Below, in pieces: positions 22,110 to 32,990 of a stretch of 64,000 nt of DNA (within the stretch, counting starts at the first letter, position 1; each line of letters begins with the position of its first letter). The notes beneath the pieces are model-generated. The model made no database searches and had not been told where the DNA came from. It worked only from the letters and a program-made list of their open reading frames with translations. Source of the DNA: Cladochytrium replicatum (lineage: Eukaryota > Chytridiomycota > Chytridiomycetes > Cladochytriales > Cladochytriaceae); the NCBI GenBank assembly GCA_025526935.1, contig JAHLKD010000115.1, forward strand, positions 100,508 through 164,507, given 5' to 3'. The translations under genes were made by a program, and so were the position numbers.

Positions 22110-24920
22110 ATGACAGGAGGCTCTGCCGGACCCTCATCAGTATCTGCTCTCGATTTACCTCCTCGTCCGACTGTCACTTCTAGAGACTCTGACGATTCTG
22201 GTGAATACTACGCAGCTGCCGCTCCCGCCACTACAGTTACATCATACCGCTTGGGTAGCAGCAGACCCCAGCAGCAGCAACAACAGCAGCAACAACAGCG
22301 GGAAAAGGACGACTTAAACTTTGATCTCAGCGAACCTTTTAAGCCAGCAATTCCACTTCGTCCAACCCTTGGAAAGAGCAACTCATTCAGCGCTCTAACG
22401 CCTCCACCGAGCTCGTCTCCAACCCCGACGCCCGCGTCTTCTTCACAAGGCAACACAGCTCCCTACGCTGCTAGTCCTGCTTCATCTGGCCCTTCATCCC
22501 CGAAGCAGGTCCGTCCCCCTGCACCCCGTCGAAAGAGCCCACCACCACCCACGCAACACCAACAAATCTCGAGCATTGCTTCATCCGTTACTGCCGTAAA
22601 CGTTAACGCTGGTCCGAAATTCCCTACACCAATGAACCGCACAAATTCTTCGGAGGCAGTTGCAGCCATGGGTGGTAGGTGGATTAACGAGTTGCTGACT
22701 GGTCAGTCCTGATCTTAACTGTTTTCGACTTAAGCTCCGGGAAACACCATTTCGATTGCTAGTTCTGCCTCTAATGATTCGCAGCGACCTGGTGGAGTGA
22801 AAGGTTTGCTGAACAATTTTGTCTCTTCGGTTCAAGGTGAGTACATATATTTCGTTCTGTCAATGAATATTAACATACTCTCGTAGGCATGTTTGCACAG
22901 GAGTCGAAAATGGAGATTTCATCTCCATACAATCCGGTCCACTTGACGCATGTGGGATACAACCAGGATACTGGCGAATTCACAGTGAGTAATCGCCACT
23001 TAATCTAAGTGACAACCGTTCTAACAATTACTCAGGGTCTTCCGAAGGAATGGCAAATACTCCTTGCGGAAGCTGGTATTACAAAGGAGCAGCAGCAAGC
23101 TCATCCCCAGGCTGTTTTGGATATTATTGGATTTTACTCTGCCGGCGGGACGAAGCTTGATGACCAGTATGTGTGGACTAAGTTCAACAATGCGATCGCG
23201 CAGCAGGGTGGGTCGAGTCCCCCGAAGTCGATTACGGCGGGACCCACCGCAGTGTCATCTGCATCAACACAGCAGACCAGCCCGGAGGGTAGCCCGAAGG
23301 TTCCTCCTAAACCAAAGGTTTCGGCGGAACCCGCCACTTCGAATGGAGGATCAGAGCCGAAAAGAAAACCCCCGGTTCCCACACGGCCTGCACACACAAT
23401 GTCAATCTATTCAACCGATCTGCCGCGTCCTGCTGAAGCAAAGGGTAGAGCATCGCTATTTGTGCTTGGAACTATGGGCTAATCTTTTCTGGCAGTGGAG
23501 GCTGCTGCTGCCCCTGATAAGGTTTCACTCGTTGCTCAGCGCGCCCAGCAATTCGAAGCACAGGCTGTACACACACCTGCAACATCAACCTCTCCTAAGC
23601 CGCAGCGTAAACCTCCTCCAAAGCCCAGCAGCGAAAATAAGCCTGTTGCAGCCCCGAAGCCCGCTGCACCTACAACGACCGAGGATGGAACAGCGCAACC
23701 TCCTGCAGCCGCCCCCGCTCCAGTGTCTCCTACAGCTCGTCCTCGTCCGAAGCCCAGCACTGCATCGACTGACGATATCGTTGAGCGACTTAGAGCCCTT
23801 TGCAACCCAGCTGATCCCACTAAGCTGTACCGTAACCTTACAAAGATCGGCCAGGGGTACGAGGAACCTTTAATAATTATTCACCTTTTGGGCTAAAAAA
23901 TTACATTTAGTGCATCAGGAGGTGTGTACACTGCCTACCAGGTCTCGTCAAATCAGCTTGTTGCGATCAAGCAGATGAATCTTGAACAACAGCCGAAAAA
24001 AGAATTGATCATCAACGAGATTTTGGTTATGAAGCAGAGTCAGCACAAGAACATCGTGAACTATATCGACAGCTTCCTGTTCAAAGGCGATCTATGGGTA
24101 CGACCAACGATATGGATGTCCTCCTTTCGGCTAATGTTGTGATCATAGGTTGTGATGGAGTACATGGAAGGAGGATCATTGACGGACGTCGTGACGAACT
24201 CGTTCATGACAGAGGGTCAAATTGCAGCTGTGTGCAAAGAGGTGAATAGCTGTGAATTTCCGATACCACTTAATTTCTGATTGCTTTTTGAAGACTTTGG
24301 AGGGGTTGAACCACTTGCACAAGAAGGGTGTAATTCACCGCGACATTAAGAGCGACAACTTGCTTCTTGGAATGAATGGAGAAATCAAGCTGAGTAAGTA
24401 CTATGTGCATAATTTTTGTTTTTCTTTCTAATCAACATTCGCGTAGTTGACTTTGGATTTTGTGCCCAGCTCAACGAGGCTCAGGCAAAGCGAACCACAA
24501 TGGTTGGCACGCCATACTGGATGGCGCCAGAGGTGGTAACACGTAAGGAGTACGGCCCTAAAGTCGATATCTGGTCGCTTGGGATTATGGCTATTGAGAT
24601 GGTGGAGGGCGAGCCTCCGTACCTCAACGAGAACCCGCTGCGAGCGCTTTACCTTATTGCGACGAACGGGACCCCCCAGATGCAGAACCCCGAGGCTCTG
24701 AGCCCGACTTTCAAAGACTTCTTAAAGCATGCCCTGGAGGTTGATGCTGAGAAGCGTCCCACGAGTGACGAACTTTTAAAGGTAAGATTGGCACATGGCT
24801 TGTTCTGTTGTGACCAACTGGTTTATTTCTTTATTTTAGCACCCCTTCTTGAAGATGCGTGAGCCATTGAGCCATTTGATTCCATTGGTCAAGGATGCAC
24901 GGGACAAAAACAAGAAATAA
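22110..24920 (+). CDS. PAK/STE20-family protein kinase
   Basis: About eleven exons with short GT-AG introns. The N-terminal 220 residues are disordered (polyGln near residue 55, many Ser/Pro). A CRIB motif follows at about residues 230-265 ([14 protein letters not shown] ... [12 protein letters not shown]), split by an intron after GEFT as in many PAK genes. The linker has several PxxP stretches ([29 protein letters not shown]) suited to SH3 partners. The kinase domain has the glycine loop [48 protein letters not shown] and [14 protein letters not shown]. The family binds GTP-loaded Cdc42/Rac and controls polarity and the actin cytoskeleton. All key kinase residues are present. A decayed duplicate lies at 27,275-28,672. 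The ATG is the first in frame with exon 1. Confidence 0.93.
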
Positions 24921-25343
24921 ATATCGAACGTAAGGACCAAGGAATGAATACAGGAGGATTATGAAAGACAAGCAGTGTCAGTTTTATTTCCTTTTTCTAT
25001 CCAAATCTCTGTTTCTTTTGTGATGTTCCCCCGTTTTTTTCCTCTTATCCTTCGTCTGACAAAGAAAAAGGAAGCTTTACCGTCAAGTTTTTCTCCCTGT
25101 GATTTCGCTCTTCTCCAATTTGCCTTTGGGTTTTCCCGATTCTTTCCAAAAATATGTTTTTTTATATTTTCCTGTGTAGGGTTTGTGGGTTTTATTCTTC
25201 TCTGGGATTGATCCGCACTTTACCTCGTCACCATTTCATGTACGGTGCGCGTGGTTTTCTTTTTGATTTGATCATTCTTGGACGTAGTCCCTTAAAAATA
25301 CAACGTTAGGAAGAGGTGGTTTTCATTCGTCCACCACCCAAGC
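24921..25343. other. 3' flank of PAK kinase
   Basis: T-rich sequence without a supported gene. It probably contains the kinase 3' untranslated region and polyadenylation site. Confidence 0.4.
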
Positions 25344-25643
25344 TTAATTCGCACGCCACCGCCCACCTTGGTGCGCGTCAAAATACTCGGTATTGTACTC
25401 TTCTACATCAGTCTCATTGTCCGCATCATCAATCATGCTCGGTGGTAGGTTCTTGTTCATACATGCTCCATTGTTGCTTGAACTGGTCCGTTCTCCCCTG
25501 TGCCTGTTGCTGGGGACTTCCTCGGTGTCATTGTTGCTATTGTTATCGTTGTCTCTTTCGCTATCACTGTCGAAGTCGAAGTCAATCGTTGATCTTTGTG
25601 TTTGGGGGAGAAGGGAGACCAGTTCGAGGGAGTTAGTATTCAT
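25344..25643 (-). CDS. Small acidic hypothetical protein (uncertain)
   Basis: A 99-codon frame with a true ATG at 25,643. The product is rich in Asp, Asn, Ser and Glu (DFDFDSDSERDNDNNSNN) with no hydrophobic segment and no known domain. It sits tail-to-tail with the PAK gene. Low complexity of this kind can arise by chance in repetitive GTTATCGTTG-type DNA, so I give it little weight as a gene. Confidence 0.25.
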   Translation of the reverse strand: MNTNSLELVSLLPQTQRSTIDFDFDSDSERDNDNNSNNDTEEVPSNRHRGERTSSSNNGACMNKNLPPSMIDDADNETDVEEYNTEYFDAHQGGRWRAN

Positions 25644-25705
25644 TCTATCTTTCCAAGTACGACTCTCATCAAACCGGCTTCTTCCCAGTTGCAGCTTCCA
25701 ACGGC

Positions 25706-25977
25706 ATGACGTACTTCCTGTTCAGTTTGCGAGGAAGGCGATTATGCAAGTACGCTGCAGTTACCATTGCCTCTGCCTATAGTCTTCTATCAGCCCGTGC
25801 ATTCAAGAGTAGAGCCCAAGCTCAAGCTATGGTGCTACGGTTCCAAGATAATTCTGCAGTGTCACGCTGGTGGGACGATCGTGATGAACAGTAGAGGCGT
25901 GAGCGTGTTCAGGATTTGGAAAAGTTGAAGGAAGCTTTGATTGGTCGCTTCCGCTCTCCAGATTTCTTGGAGAGTTA
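25706..25977 (+). pseudogene. Retroelement gag-like scrap
   Basis: The frame RFQDNSAVSRWWDDRDEQ, a stop, then RRERVQDLEKLKEALIGRFRSP has the spacing of a gag core (aromatic pair, then a helix ending LxxRF). One in-frame stop splits it. It lies directly beside a hAT scrap in a region made of relics. The assignment is by pattern only. Confidence 0.35.
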
Positions 25978-26142
25978 GCAAGATTGATAATTATGTGTAC
26001 CATACACCGCATTTGTTGAGTTTCTGCAGACCACTCAACACCCCCATCTTCCAATAAGCACTCATGTTAAAGTTGTTTGAATTGTTGTCAGTTGTAATGC
26101 ACAATAAGCGTTCAGTCAATAGCATGCTAAATTCATCCAGAC
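25973..26142 (-). pseudogene. hAT transposase scrap
   Basis: About 170 bp match the outer hAT copy at 19,720-19,895: the reverse strand encodes a decayed LCITTDN, an NFNM segment and SAETQQMRCMVHIIINLA. A deletion relative to the other copies removes part of the SAKLETLLEDRD segment. It is the third locus of this hAT family in the window. Confidence 0.8.
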
Positions 26143-26143
26143 A

Positions 26144-26706
26144 TGGGACTCTGACGATATGAAACCGGGTACAGAACTGATTTGGGCTGTGTTAAAAACT
26201 AGCATATCAGACTGTTTGCTATATGGGTTATCCTTTGGGTTGTCTTTTTCTCTTTGACCTGAGAGTTTTTTTGTCAATCCCTCTTCATTCTTATTTATGG
26301 ACCTGTATTTCATGTATTTATATCCATGTTTGGCAGGTCCTGTGTGGAGTGATCTTGGCATTTAGTGGGGACGTTGATGTGACCAATGTCTTTGACCACA
26401 GGTATGCCCACACGCACTGTTCACTTGAATATAGGAGTTGATGTGACCAATGTCTTTGACCACAGCATTCCCTGGTTACCTGACCAGCTTGGGTGTAGTG
26501 TACAGCCTGTCGGAGTATTAGGCATATACGCACCTGGGAGAACAGGTACTGGGCCAAGAGACGGAACCTGGAGCTGTTGTGCTAGCTACAGTACAGCTAA
26601 AGACGCCCTACCGCTGCCAGGAGAAGCCCTTGGTTTTTAACAGGCTGTTCCACCCATCAACTTGTGATTGTTTAATGGACTTTTGTACATCTTTACGATA
26701 GTGTGT
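26144..26706 (+). pseudogene. Relic of unknown family, split by LTR insertion
   Basis: Before the insertion the plus strand reads DSDDMKPGTELIWAV. After it the strand reads PPINL and a stop, followed by 3' sequence up to ACGATAGTG. The gene at 12,124-13,806 ends DSDDMNQIQKLIWAVPPINL and has a closely similar 3' flank. The two parts here are therefore the last codons and 3' flank of another family member, cut at codon level by the element at 26,190-26,642. Confidence 0.8.
26190..26642. mobile_element. Probable solo LTR (453 bp)
   Basis: The element starts TGTTAAAAAC and ends GTTTTTAACA, giving a 10-bp inverted terminus with TG...CA ends. It is flanked on both sides by GGCTG, the 5-bp target duplication expected of LTR retrotransposon integrase. 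The uninterrupted sequence in the related gene at 12.1 kb confirms that only one GGCTG was present before insertion. No internal domain exists, so it is a solo LTR or a short non-autonomous element. It contains two copies of a 29-bp direct repeat at 26,373-26,401 and 26,437-26,465. Confidence 0.7.
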
Positions 26707-26805
26707 TAAAAGCAAAGGGCTTCACCTAGCAGCGGTAAGGCGTTTTTAGCTGTTTTGTAGCTAGCACAACAGCTCCACGTTCCGTCTCTTGGCCCAGTTG
26801 AATTT
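26704..26805 (-). mobile_element. Partial inverted second copy of the LTR-like element
   Basis: This 100-bp block is the reverse complement of the right end of the element at 26,190-26,642 with about ten differences, starting TGTTAAAAGC. Together they form an inverted repeat with a 61-bp spacer. Homology ends near 26,800. The second copy entered the 3' flank of the same relic gene. Confidence 0.7.
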
Positions 26806-27274
26806 AGGGTGATGATGAAGCAAAATTCCCTTGTTGCACACATAAAACAAATCGAGGCTGGGACTGCATAACCAGGAAGACTGTAGTAAGTGAGTGTTTG
26901 GTTTGTTCCACTGTCTCCTTTATTTATACCCGTGGTGTGTAAGTATATGGTTTGTTCCACTGTCTCAAGGGACCGGCTGCTCTCACACCGCCTAAATATT
27001 CTTTGGAGACTTAGAACAGGTTAGCTGTTTTCCCCTTGAAATACCTGTATCTGAATAGCAATATCGAGCCTCTCTAATGCTCTGAATAGCACTTTATACC
27101 TGCCAACTAGCAATTGACCATAACCGCAGTTCTCTGTGAGAATTTGCGTATTTTTCCACGTTTCCCACACAACCACCACATTGTTGTCTTTTGTGCCGAG
27201 CGAGCGGGAGGCACGACCCCAATTATCAAAGCTTGACACATTTTTCATCCCATTCCCATGATTTGAGGGTCGAC
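26806..27274. other. No gene recognised, relic region
   Basis: It includes a short direct repeat around GTTTGTTCCACTGTCTC at about 26,902 and 26,951. Open frames here have no family signature. Confidence 0.3.
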
Positions 27275-28672
27275 CATACACTCAAAATCTGCCCCAAGCA
27301 TACCTCCTCCTCTGACTGTCACTTGAAGAGACTCTGACTACTCAGGCGAATACTGTACAGATGCCGCTCCAGCTACAAACGTTACATCTTATTGGTTTGG
27401 GAGCAGCTGATCCCAACAGCAGAGACAGCAGCAACTGATTCAGAAGAACAAAGATTTGAGTGTTGATTTTGGTGAACTGTTTCAGCCAGTAGTTCCACCT
27501 CACCTAATCCTTCCAAAGAACAATTCTGCTCTCGCTCCCTTCTCAACACAAATCTCAACTGTTGACTCTTCCTCTCAGGGAGAGCTTGCTCTCATGCTGT
27601 GAGCCCAGCTGCAACAGTACGCCTGTCACCAAAGCAAGGTTGCTCCTTCTACCTCTTCCAGTTCGCAAAAGACCTCCACCAACGACACAAAACATTCAGG
27701 GAACAAGTTTTGTCTTGTCCGGTGCGACCGTCAATGAGAGCGCAGGCCTGAGTTTTTCAACGGCAATGAGCTAGACAAATTCACAGGGGTTTCTGTTGGT
27801 GAGGTATCCATAAGGAATGTGGATTATTGAGTTCTGACGTACATAAAGCCTACGGAAATTTGACATCAATTGCCAGTTCGGGCAATTCGCAGCAACCTGG
27901 TGGCACTACGGGCCGGCTAAACAATTTTATGTCTTCAGTTCAAGGTCTGCCATATGGTTCATGCTTGTTGACCTCGTCTTATTTTTTCTTTGTTAGGAAA
28001 GTTATACAAACAGTGCATTTGACGCACTTGTGATACAAACAGGGCACAGACGAGTTCAAGGTGACCTACTGTTGAGAAATTCCTCAGGATGCTCCAAATG
28101 GATTTTGTCCGACATTCAACTTTCAGGGGTTGCCGAATGAATGGCAGACAGCTCTTGCAGAAGCTGTAATCACCAAGGAGCAGCAGGAAGCGAACCTGCA
28201 GGTCGTTCAGGACATCATGAAGTTTTATTCGGAAGCGACAAAACGAGGTGACCAGTACTTCTGGACAAGTTTCAACAATGCTCTTGCGGATCACGGTGGA
28301 TCGACCAGTGGACAAAGTGCAGCTGTGTGCAAAGAGGTATTATTTGGTGTTCCGATGGTTCGATGTAGCATGAGTTCCTTCGACTTTGGAGGGGCTGAAC
28401 TGCCTGCACAAGAAAGGGATCATCTCATCGCCATGAACGGAACCCCACAGATGCAAAGCCCGGAAGCTTGAAGCACGATGTTCAGAGACTCTCTGAAGCA
28501 AGCTCTGGAGGTGACGTGGAAAAACGCCCAACCAGCGAACACCTTCCCAAGGTAATCGACAAAATTTTGCAAGAAGTTTAATTTTCCCATTAATCCACTT
28601 GACAGCATCCTTTCTTGAAGATGCGCGAGCCTCTGAGACATTTGATAGCTTTGGTTATTGATGCGCAGTGAC
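27275..28672 (+). pseudogene. Decayed duplicate of the PAK kinase gene
   Basis: Colinear with 22,130-24,900 but full of stops and indels. Recognisable pieces are the N-terminal CCTCCTC(G/C)TC(C/T)GACTGTCACTT stretch, the polyGln segment, the exon GLLNNF(V/M)SSVQG, the CRIB tail (GLPNEWQTALAEAVITKEQQ, YFWTSFNNALADHGGS), AAVCKE, the TLEGLN-like segment, NGTPQMQSPEA and the last exon ([14 protein letters not shown]). Intron remnants sit at the parental positions, so the copy arose at DNA level and not through mRNA. Two internal deletions remove the PxxP linker plus the N-lobe, and most of the catalytic loop through the activation segment. It cannot encode a kinase. Confidence 0.92.
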
Positions 28673-29307
28673 AAAGAGAAGAACTCGTAACGAAACCAAG
28701 GTCGCCACTTCTTTGCGATCTCCGGTTGACTTCTGACTTCCGCTGTCTGATTAACCTCACAGTATCTTATTGCTACGTGGCGAAAATGTCTCGGGAATAG
28801 AAGAAGAGGACAAGTGGGTGCTTGTAATAGTCACCCAAATTCACGCTGGCTCCTCTCGTTGGGAACTGACAGAACAGGAGCGGGTTTGCCATTCAGAGGC
28901 ATCCAATCGTTATGTGATTGATTGGTGTTCGATCGTTAAACTCGAATATAATAGATTTGTGAGACCATGTATGTATGTAGAAGTTGTTCAAATAGAAGAA
29001 CTGACTTCTCCCACTTAAAGGGAGTAAAATGATCGACACAGAAGAAAATATGTACAAGTACTTCAGAACATCGAATTTCGGCCCATTCGGGACCGACCCT
29101 ATTACGCTTTCTAGTTGAAACGCTACCAGCGCGCCGAGATGCGGATCGATTCCGTGAGTAACCAACCAATCTTTTCTTTTAGGGTCCTTTTTCCAGGCGA
29201 AACCTCTTTATCGGTGTTGTTGGTGCTGGTTGAAAGCCATGTTTACACGAAAGGCGGGGATGTTTTTTGCCGTTTGGTTTGTGGTGATTATCATGATTCC
29301 GGTCAAT
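28673..29307. other. Intergenic, no gene recognised
   Basis: Short frames only. This should contain the 3' flank of the first SH3-like gene. Nothing else is supported. Confidence 0.4.
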
Positions 29308-29820
29308 TCACGGGTAGTATCGAGCATGGTGGTTAAGTTGCCTCGTGGTGGTAGGTGTTTGCTTCTCTGACACGGGCCAGAAGGATTTCTTTTCGCCGCT
29401 ATCCCAAGTGTTCTTGTGAATGTTCTCATCCATCTCAGATGCCGAAGGGTGTGCCGAAGAGGCCGGGGTTGACAGGGAGGCAGAGTGGTGAGGAGGGGAA
29501 GCATCGTCCATGTCAACATCGACATCGTCGTGAATCACCGAAGGCCTCTGGAAGTGGAATCCTTGGACCGGGTGGAACACATCAAGAGGAATGTACCCGG
29601 TAGTCGCGATTGAGCAGAAAGGCATCTGCTTGCAGTTGGTGGCGAAGAACAAGGCGTGATCGGGATCGTAGCCAATCGCAAAGAGAGTCTGCCCGGCTTT
29701 GATTGAGATTGCCTCACGCCCAAGAAGCGGGCTCGACTTGGAGGCGAGGTAGTTGTAGGCGTCGAGTGCCGGATCAAAGCTTTTCGCGGCAACGATTTGC
29801 AGCATCGGAACTGAGAGCAT
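29308..29820 (-). CDS. Small SH3-like domain protein 1
   Basis: A single exon of 170 codons from the ATG at 29,820. Residues 1-85 form an SH3-like fold: LQIVAAKSFDP at the start, then AISIKAGQTLFAIGYD, ALFFATN, and the closing GYIPLDVFHPV, which corresponds to the ALYDF, GD, WW and GLIPSNYV positions of SH3 domains. The aromatic pair is replaced by FF. The tail is acidic and Ser/Pro-rich, with no other domain. SH3 domains bind proline-rich peptides, so an adaptor role is likely but unproven. Three related genes follow upstream in the same orientation. A TATA-like box at 29,862-29,869 lies 42 bp from the ATG. Confidence 0.72.
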   Translation of the reverse strand: MLSVPMLQIVAAKSFDPALDAYNYLASKSSPLLGREAISIKAGQTLFAIGYDPDHALFFATNCKQMPFCSIATTGYIPLDVFHPVQGFHFQRPSVIHDDVDVDMDDASPPHHSASLSTPASSAHPSASEMDENIHKNTWDSGEKKSFWPVSEKQTPTTTRQLNHHARYYP

Positions 29821-30563
29821 GGTTGTTGCTTGGTGTTGAGCGCTTTTGGAGAGAGTTCTGCTTTTATAGTGTTTGCGAGCTGACACTGTTCTGATTGAGA
29901 GACACTCTTGGGATGGAAGTTCGGTGTCTTTTATTTTCGAGTGGAGTTTTTCTAATGTTTAATAATACGTGGAAGTCACTCGGAAACGCGGGTGGAAGGA
30001 CGGAAGAGTCACTCGGCCACGGCAGCGAAAACTTGAAAACTGCGGAACTTTATTCGGAAGAGGCGGGCGACGGCGCAGCTGCCGCGTAGTTGGGACAGTG
30101 GCAGCCGAAGATGAAATTGGCTACGTGGTGCAAAGCTGCCAATGGATATCTCTGCATCATCGATCATCAATCAGTAGACTACTAGTACATTGTGTATCTT
30201 TTCCGTTTCACGGGTGAATGGATTACAAGTGGATGACGTCGTTGCTTGGGAAGTAAATCTCCGCAATTTTGAAATTGAATCCTGAAAAATACCCGCAAAC
30301 ATTCAAACATTCGTGGATGATTAGCATTTGTTGATTCGATTTATCCTCGATGGTATGGTTAATTTGATTATCTTTTTATTACACAGTCCACCAAAGTATC
30401 CTAGCAAGCATATAACATCGCAACTATTCTCTAAATGTACAAAAAATAAGAAATCTGTCATAGTCGACCAGCTCGTCATGTCAATCGATGTATTCTTCCA
30501 TCTTTGGTATGCAACGGAGGAGATACTGGAGAGTCGAACTGCTTATTTTAGGTCCCACTCTGC
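29821..30563. other. Promoter of SH3-like gene 1 and intergenic DNA
   Basis: On the minus strand the sequence ACTATAAAAGCAG (TATA-like, 29,862-29,869) sits just upstream of the gene 1 start. The remainder shows no supported gene. Confidence 0.5.
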
Positions 30564-31073
30564 CTAGTTCCCTGCGTGGTGCGCCGCCGTTTTTAGATTG
30601 CGGGCGACTAGATCCCCCACATGAATTTGCGTGGAATTTTCTGAATACTGGTCGGTCGTCGCTGCGTATCTATCACATAATGCACATTCGTCCATTTCTG
30701 ACTCCGTATGAGGATTCGATGACACCGGTGTCCAGAGCGAGGAAGCCGACGCGGGTAGCGAATCTCGTTGTTCATATGTACCATGACAGCTTTCTGTGAT
30801 TTCAAACCCGAGAACCGGCTCGAAAATATCGACGGGTACGAATCCTGTTGTGGCGACGGAGCAGAATGGCATCTGGCGGCAGTTTGTTGCAAAGAACAGT
30901 CGCCGTTCGGGATCGTATCCGATCACACACAAGGCAGTTCCTTTGTCAATCGACAGCGCGTCGGGTCCGAGAAGCGGGGTTCCAAAATCATCGGGCGAAA
31001 TATAGTCGAGAGCGTCTGTTGTTGCGTCAAAGTCTTTTGCTGCAACGACATCAAACATTGTCACGGAGATCAT
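30564..31073 (-). CDS. Small SH3-like domain protein 2
   Basis: A single exon of 169 codons. It begins MISVTMFDVVAAKDFD and shares with gene 1 the blocks ALSIDKGTALCVIGYDPE, LFFATNCRQMPFCSVATTG and FVPVDIFEPV. The tail is Ser/Thr-rich and differs completely from gene 1 (SSNPHTESEMDECALC), so only the SH3-like head is conserved. I took the ATG at 31,073 because the homology starts there. Frames extending further upstream have no ATG. Confidence 0.72.
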   Translation of the reverse strand: MISVTMFDVVAAKDFDATTDALDYISPDDFGTPLLGPDALSIDKGTALCVIGYDPERRLFFATNCRQMPFCSVATTGFVPVDIFEPVLGFEITESCHGTYEQRDSLPASASSLWTPVSSNPHTESEMDECALCDRYAATTDQYSENSTQIHVGDLVARNLKTAAHHAGN

Positions 31074-31657
31074 GATAGCAAAGTGGTATTTAGTAGTGAC
31101 GAGCAGATGCAAACGGATTGTTTGGATTTAAATCTTGGGTGAGCCATGGACGCAAAGGCCTCCACCGGAATTCCGAAGAACATGAGAGTGGGCATAACCA
31201 ATATGACTGGGCTGATTGACGCGTTTCATTGGTCCAATGTTGCTATTTTGAAAAGCACTGGTACGGCCAAATTGAAACACCGCGATAATTGACGGTGGTG
31301 AGGACTTTGGGAAACCTCTGATGATGGCGATACCATCCCGAGATGTTGAACTCAACGGACAGTTATCCCTGAGAGTTAGAAATGTATTTCTTGATTTCGT
31401 TTGAAAATATCTGATATACTTTATATTCTCACAAATGTTAAAAATAAGGAAGGAAATACAGGTGCTTGCAGAACTCGCAATAATCGTCCTCCTTCAACTT
31501 TGACACCGCGAAACGTATGTGTCCACGTTTCTCATGGGAGCGATAACTTAGGTTCCGGCTTCTCATGGTACCGGCAACCTCTGCACCTTCACAGATCTTG
31601 TTTTGAATTAAGAACAGTGCTTGAACTAACGGTATGTTCCTTTTCGGCTTATATTTG

Positions 31658-31939
31658 TCATTTGAGAACGAAGATCTTCTTGCGGTCAACGTCCGAACCA
31701 ACCGGCTCTACAAACGCAAACACCTCCGCCGGCGCATATCCAGCGACAGCACGTTTTGAAAACGGGAGTTTATCGTCGTTTGTGACAAAGAATATGTTGT
31801 ATTCCAAGTTCACACCCAGGAGGAAGTACTCCTGCCCATTCACAACCGAAACTGAGCCGGCTGATCGGGTTTTTGGTATGAAACTTTGGACGGCGACGAT
31901 GCGCACCAATTCCGGTTTACGCTGATCTTTCTGAGCCAT
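31658..31939 (-). CDS. Small SH3-like protein 3, divergent
   Basis: 93 codons from the ATG at 31,939. It keeps the frame of the family (VRIVAVQSFIP, GQEYFLLGVNLE, IFFVTNDDKLPF, GYAPAEVFAFVEPVG), but a large central piece is shorter and the tail is absent. It may continue through an unrecognised intron into 31,438-31,640, where I see nothing conserved. It could equally be a decaying copy. Confidence 0.55.
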   Translation of the reverse strand: MAQKDQRKPELVRIVAVQSFIPKTRSAGSVSVVNGQEYFLLGVNLEYNIFFVTNDDKLPFSKRAVAGYAPAEVFAFVEPVGSDVDRKKIFVLK

Positions 31940-32486
31940 GAATTGCAATATTATGTGAGCGTCCCTGTGGATTGTGGGAATGGCTAAATAGGATCGGCCG
32001 GCTGCGCAAGTGCTGCGGACATGATCGTGGCGTTGCTGGCCAACTGTTTCTGCAAACAATATCATAGTGCAGGATCCGAGAGAACATCAAATTGTGAGAG
32101 TCATAGCACGGCTCTTCTCTATTCATACAAAAACCAAAAAAATGTCACGTTGACAATAAACTAATTTAAAAGAAGAACTCCCCAACCAGGGTGAATCGCA
32201 TGTAAACAACTTGAATAGAGACAAAAAGAATGCGAGAGGATATAAAACGTCCGGTGTGTGAACGTGGCACAAATGCAACAAGGTCCTCCATCCATTGTTT
32301 TTCATCTGCCTCCTGATCCCTTCGCATCCTATTCGAACTTTTTTGAACGTTGTTCGTTTTGCGGCGTTGCTATGTTCGTGGATAAGGCGTTATGCGACTC
32401 CATGTCGATTCTTCTTTCCATCGTTTCGTGAGTAGCCGACTTGGCAGTCTGTCATTCTTCAGGACATCATTTCCAAGAACCCCGCC

Positions 32487-32990
32487 TCACGTTCGATGAT
32501 GGTAGCCCACGTACGGCTGCACTCCATGAACCTGAGCGTTTGCCGCCTTATTCTCCCATCCGTGACCTCTCACAACATGATGAACCTCTCCCGCGCCATC
32601 TGCGTCCATATCCGACCCAGGAGTCGAGAGCCCAGCGGTGTGCCTCGGCGTCGCCTCATCCGACAAGTTACCATTCTGCGATTGCGATTGCTCCTGCTGC
32701 TGTTGCTGCCTCACGGTGCTGTTGTTGACCCCTCGCACGGGGAAGAACACCTGTGCTGGGATGTACCCTGTCATCGCGATCGAGCAGAACGGGAGCTGCT
32801 TGCAGTTTGTTGCAAAGTAGAGGCTGTTTTCGGGATCGTATCCGATGGCGTAGAGTGATTGGCCGGCTTTGATGCCAATAGCTTCCGGTGTGAGGAGCGG
32901 GGAGGTTGGAGTGAGAGCGTAGAATTGAGCTTCGTATTCGGGATCGAAGTCGTGCGCCGCGACGATGTGGATCATGGGTAGAGAGAGCAT
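32487..32990 (-). CDS. Small SH3-like domain protein 4
   Basis: A single exon of 167 codons from the ATG at 32,990, closest to gene 1: MLSLPMIHIVAAHDFDPEY, AIGIKAGQSLYAIGYDPE, LYFATNCKQLPFCSIAMTG, YIPAQVFFPV. A polyGln run and a Ser/Asp-rich, His-containing tail follow. A TATA-like stretch (TTATATAA) at about 33,111-33,118 precedes the ATG by about 120 bp. Head-conserved and tail-variable, as in genes 1 and 2. Confidence 0.72.
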   Translation of the reverse strand: MLSLPMIHIVAAHDFDPEYEAQFYALTPTSPLLTPEAIGIKAGQSLYAIGYDPENSLYFATNCKQLPFCSIAMTGYIPAQVFFPVRGVNNSTVRQQQQQEQSQSQNGNLSDEATPRHTAGLSTPGSDMDADGAGEVHHVVRGHGWENKAANAQVHGVQPYVGYHHRT

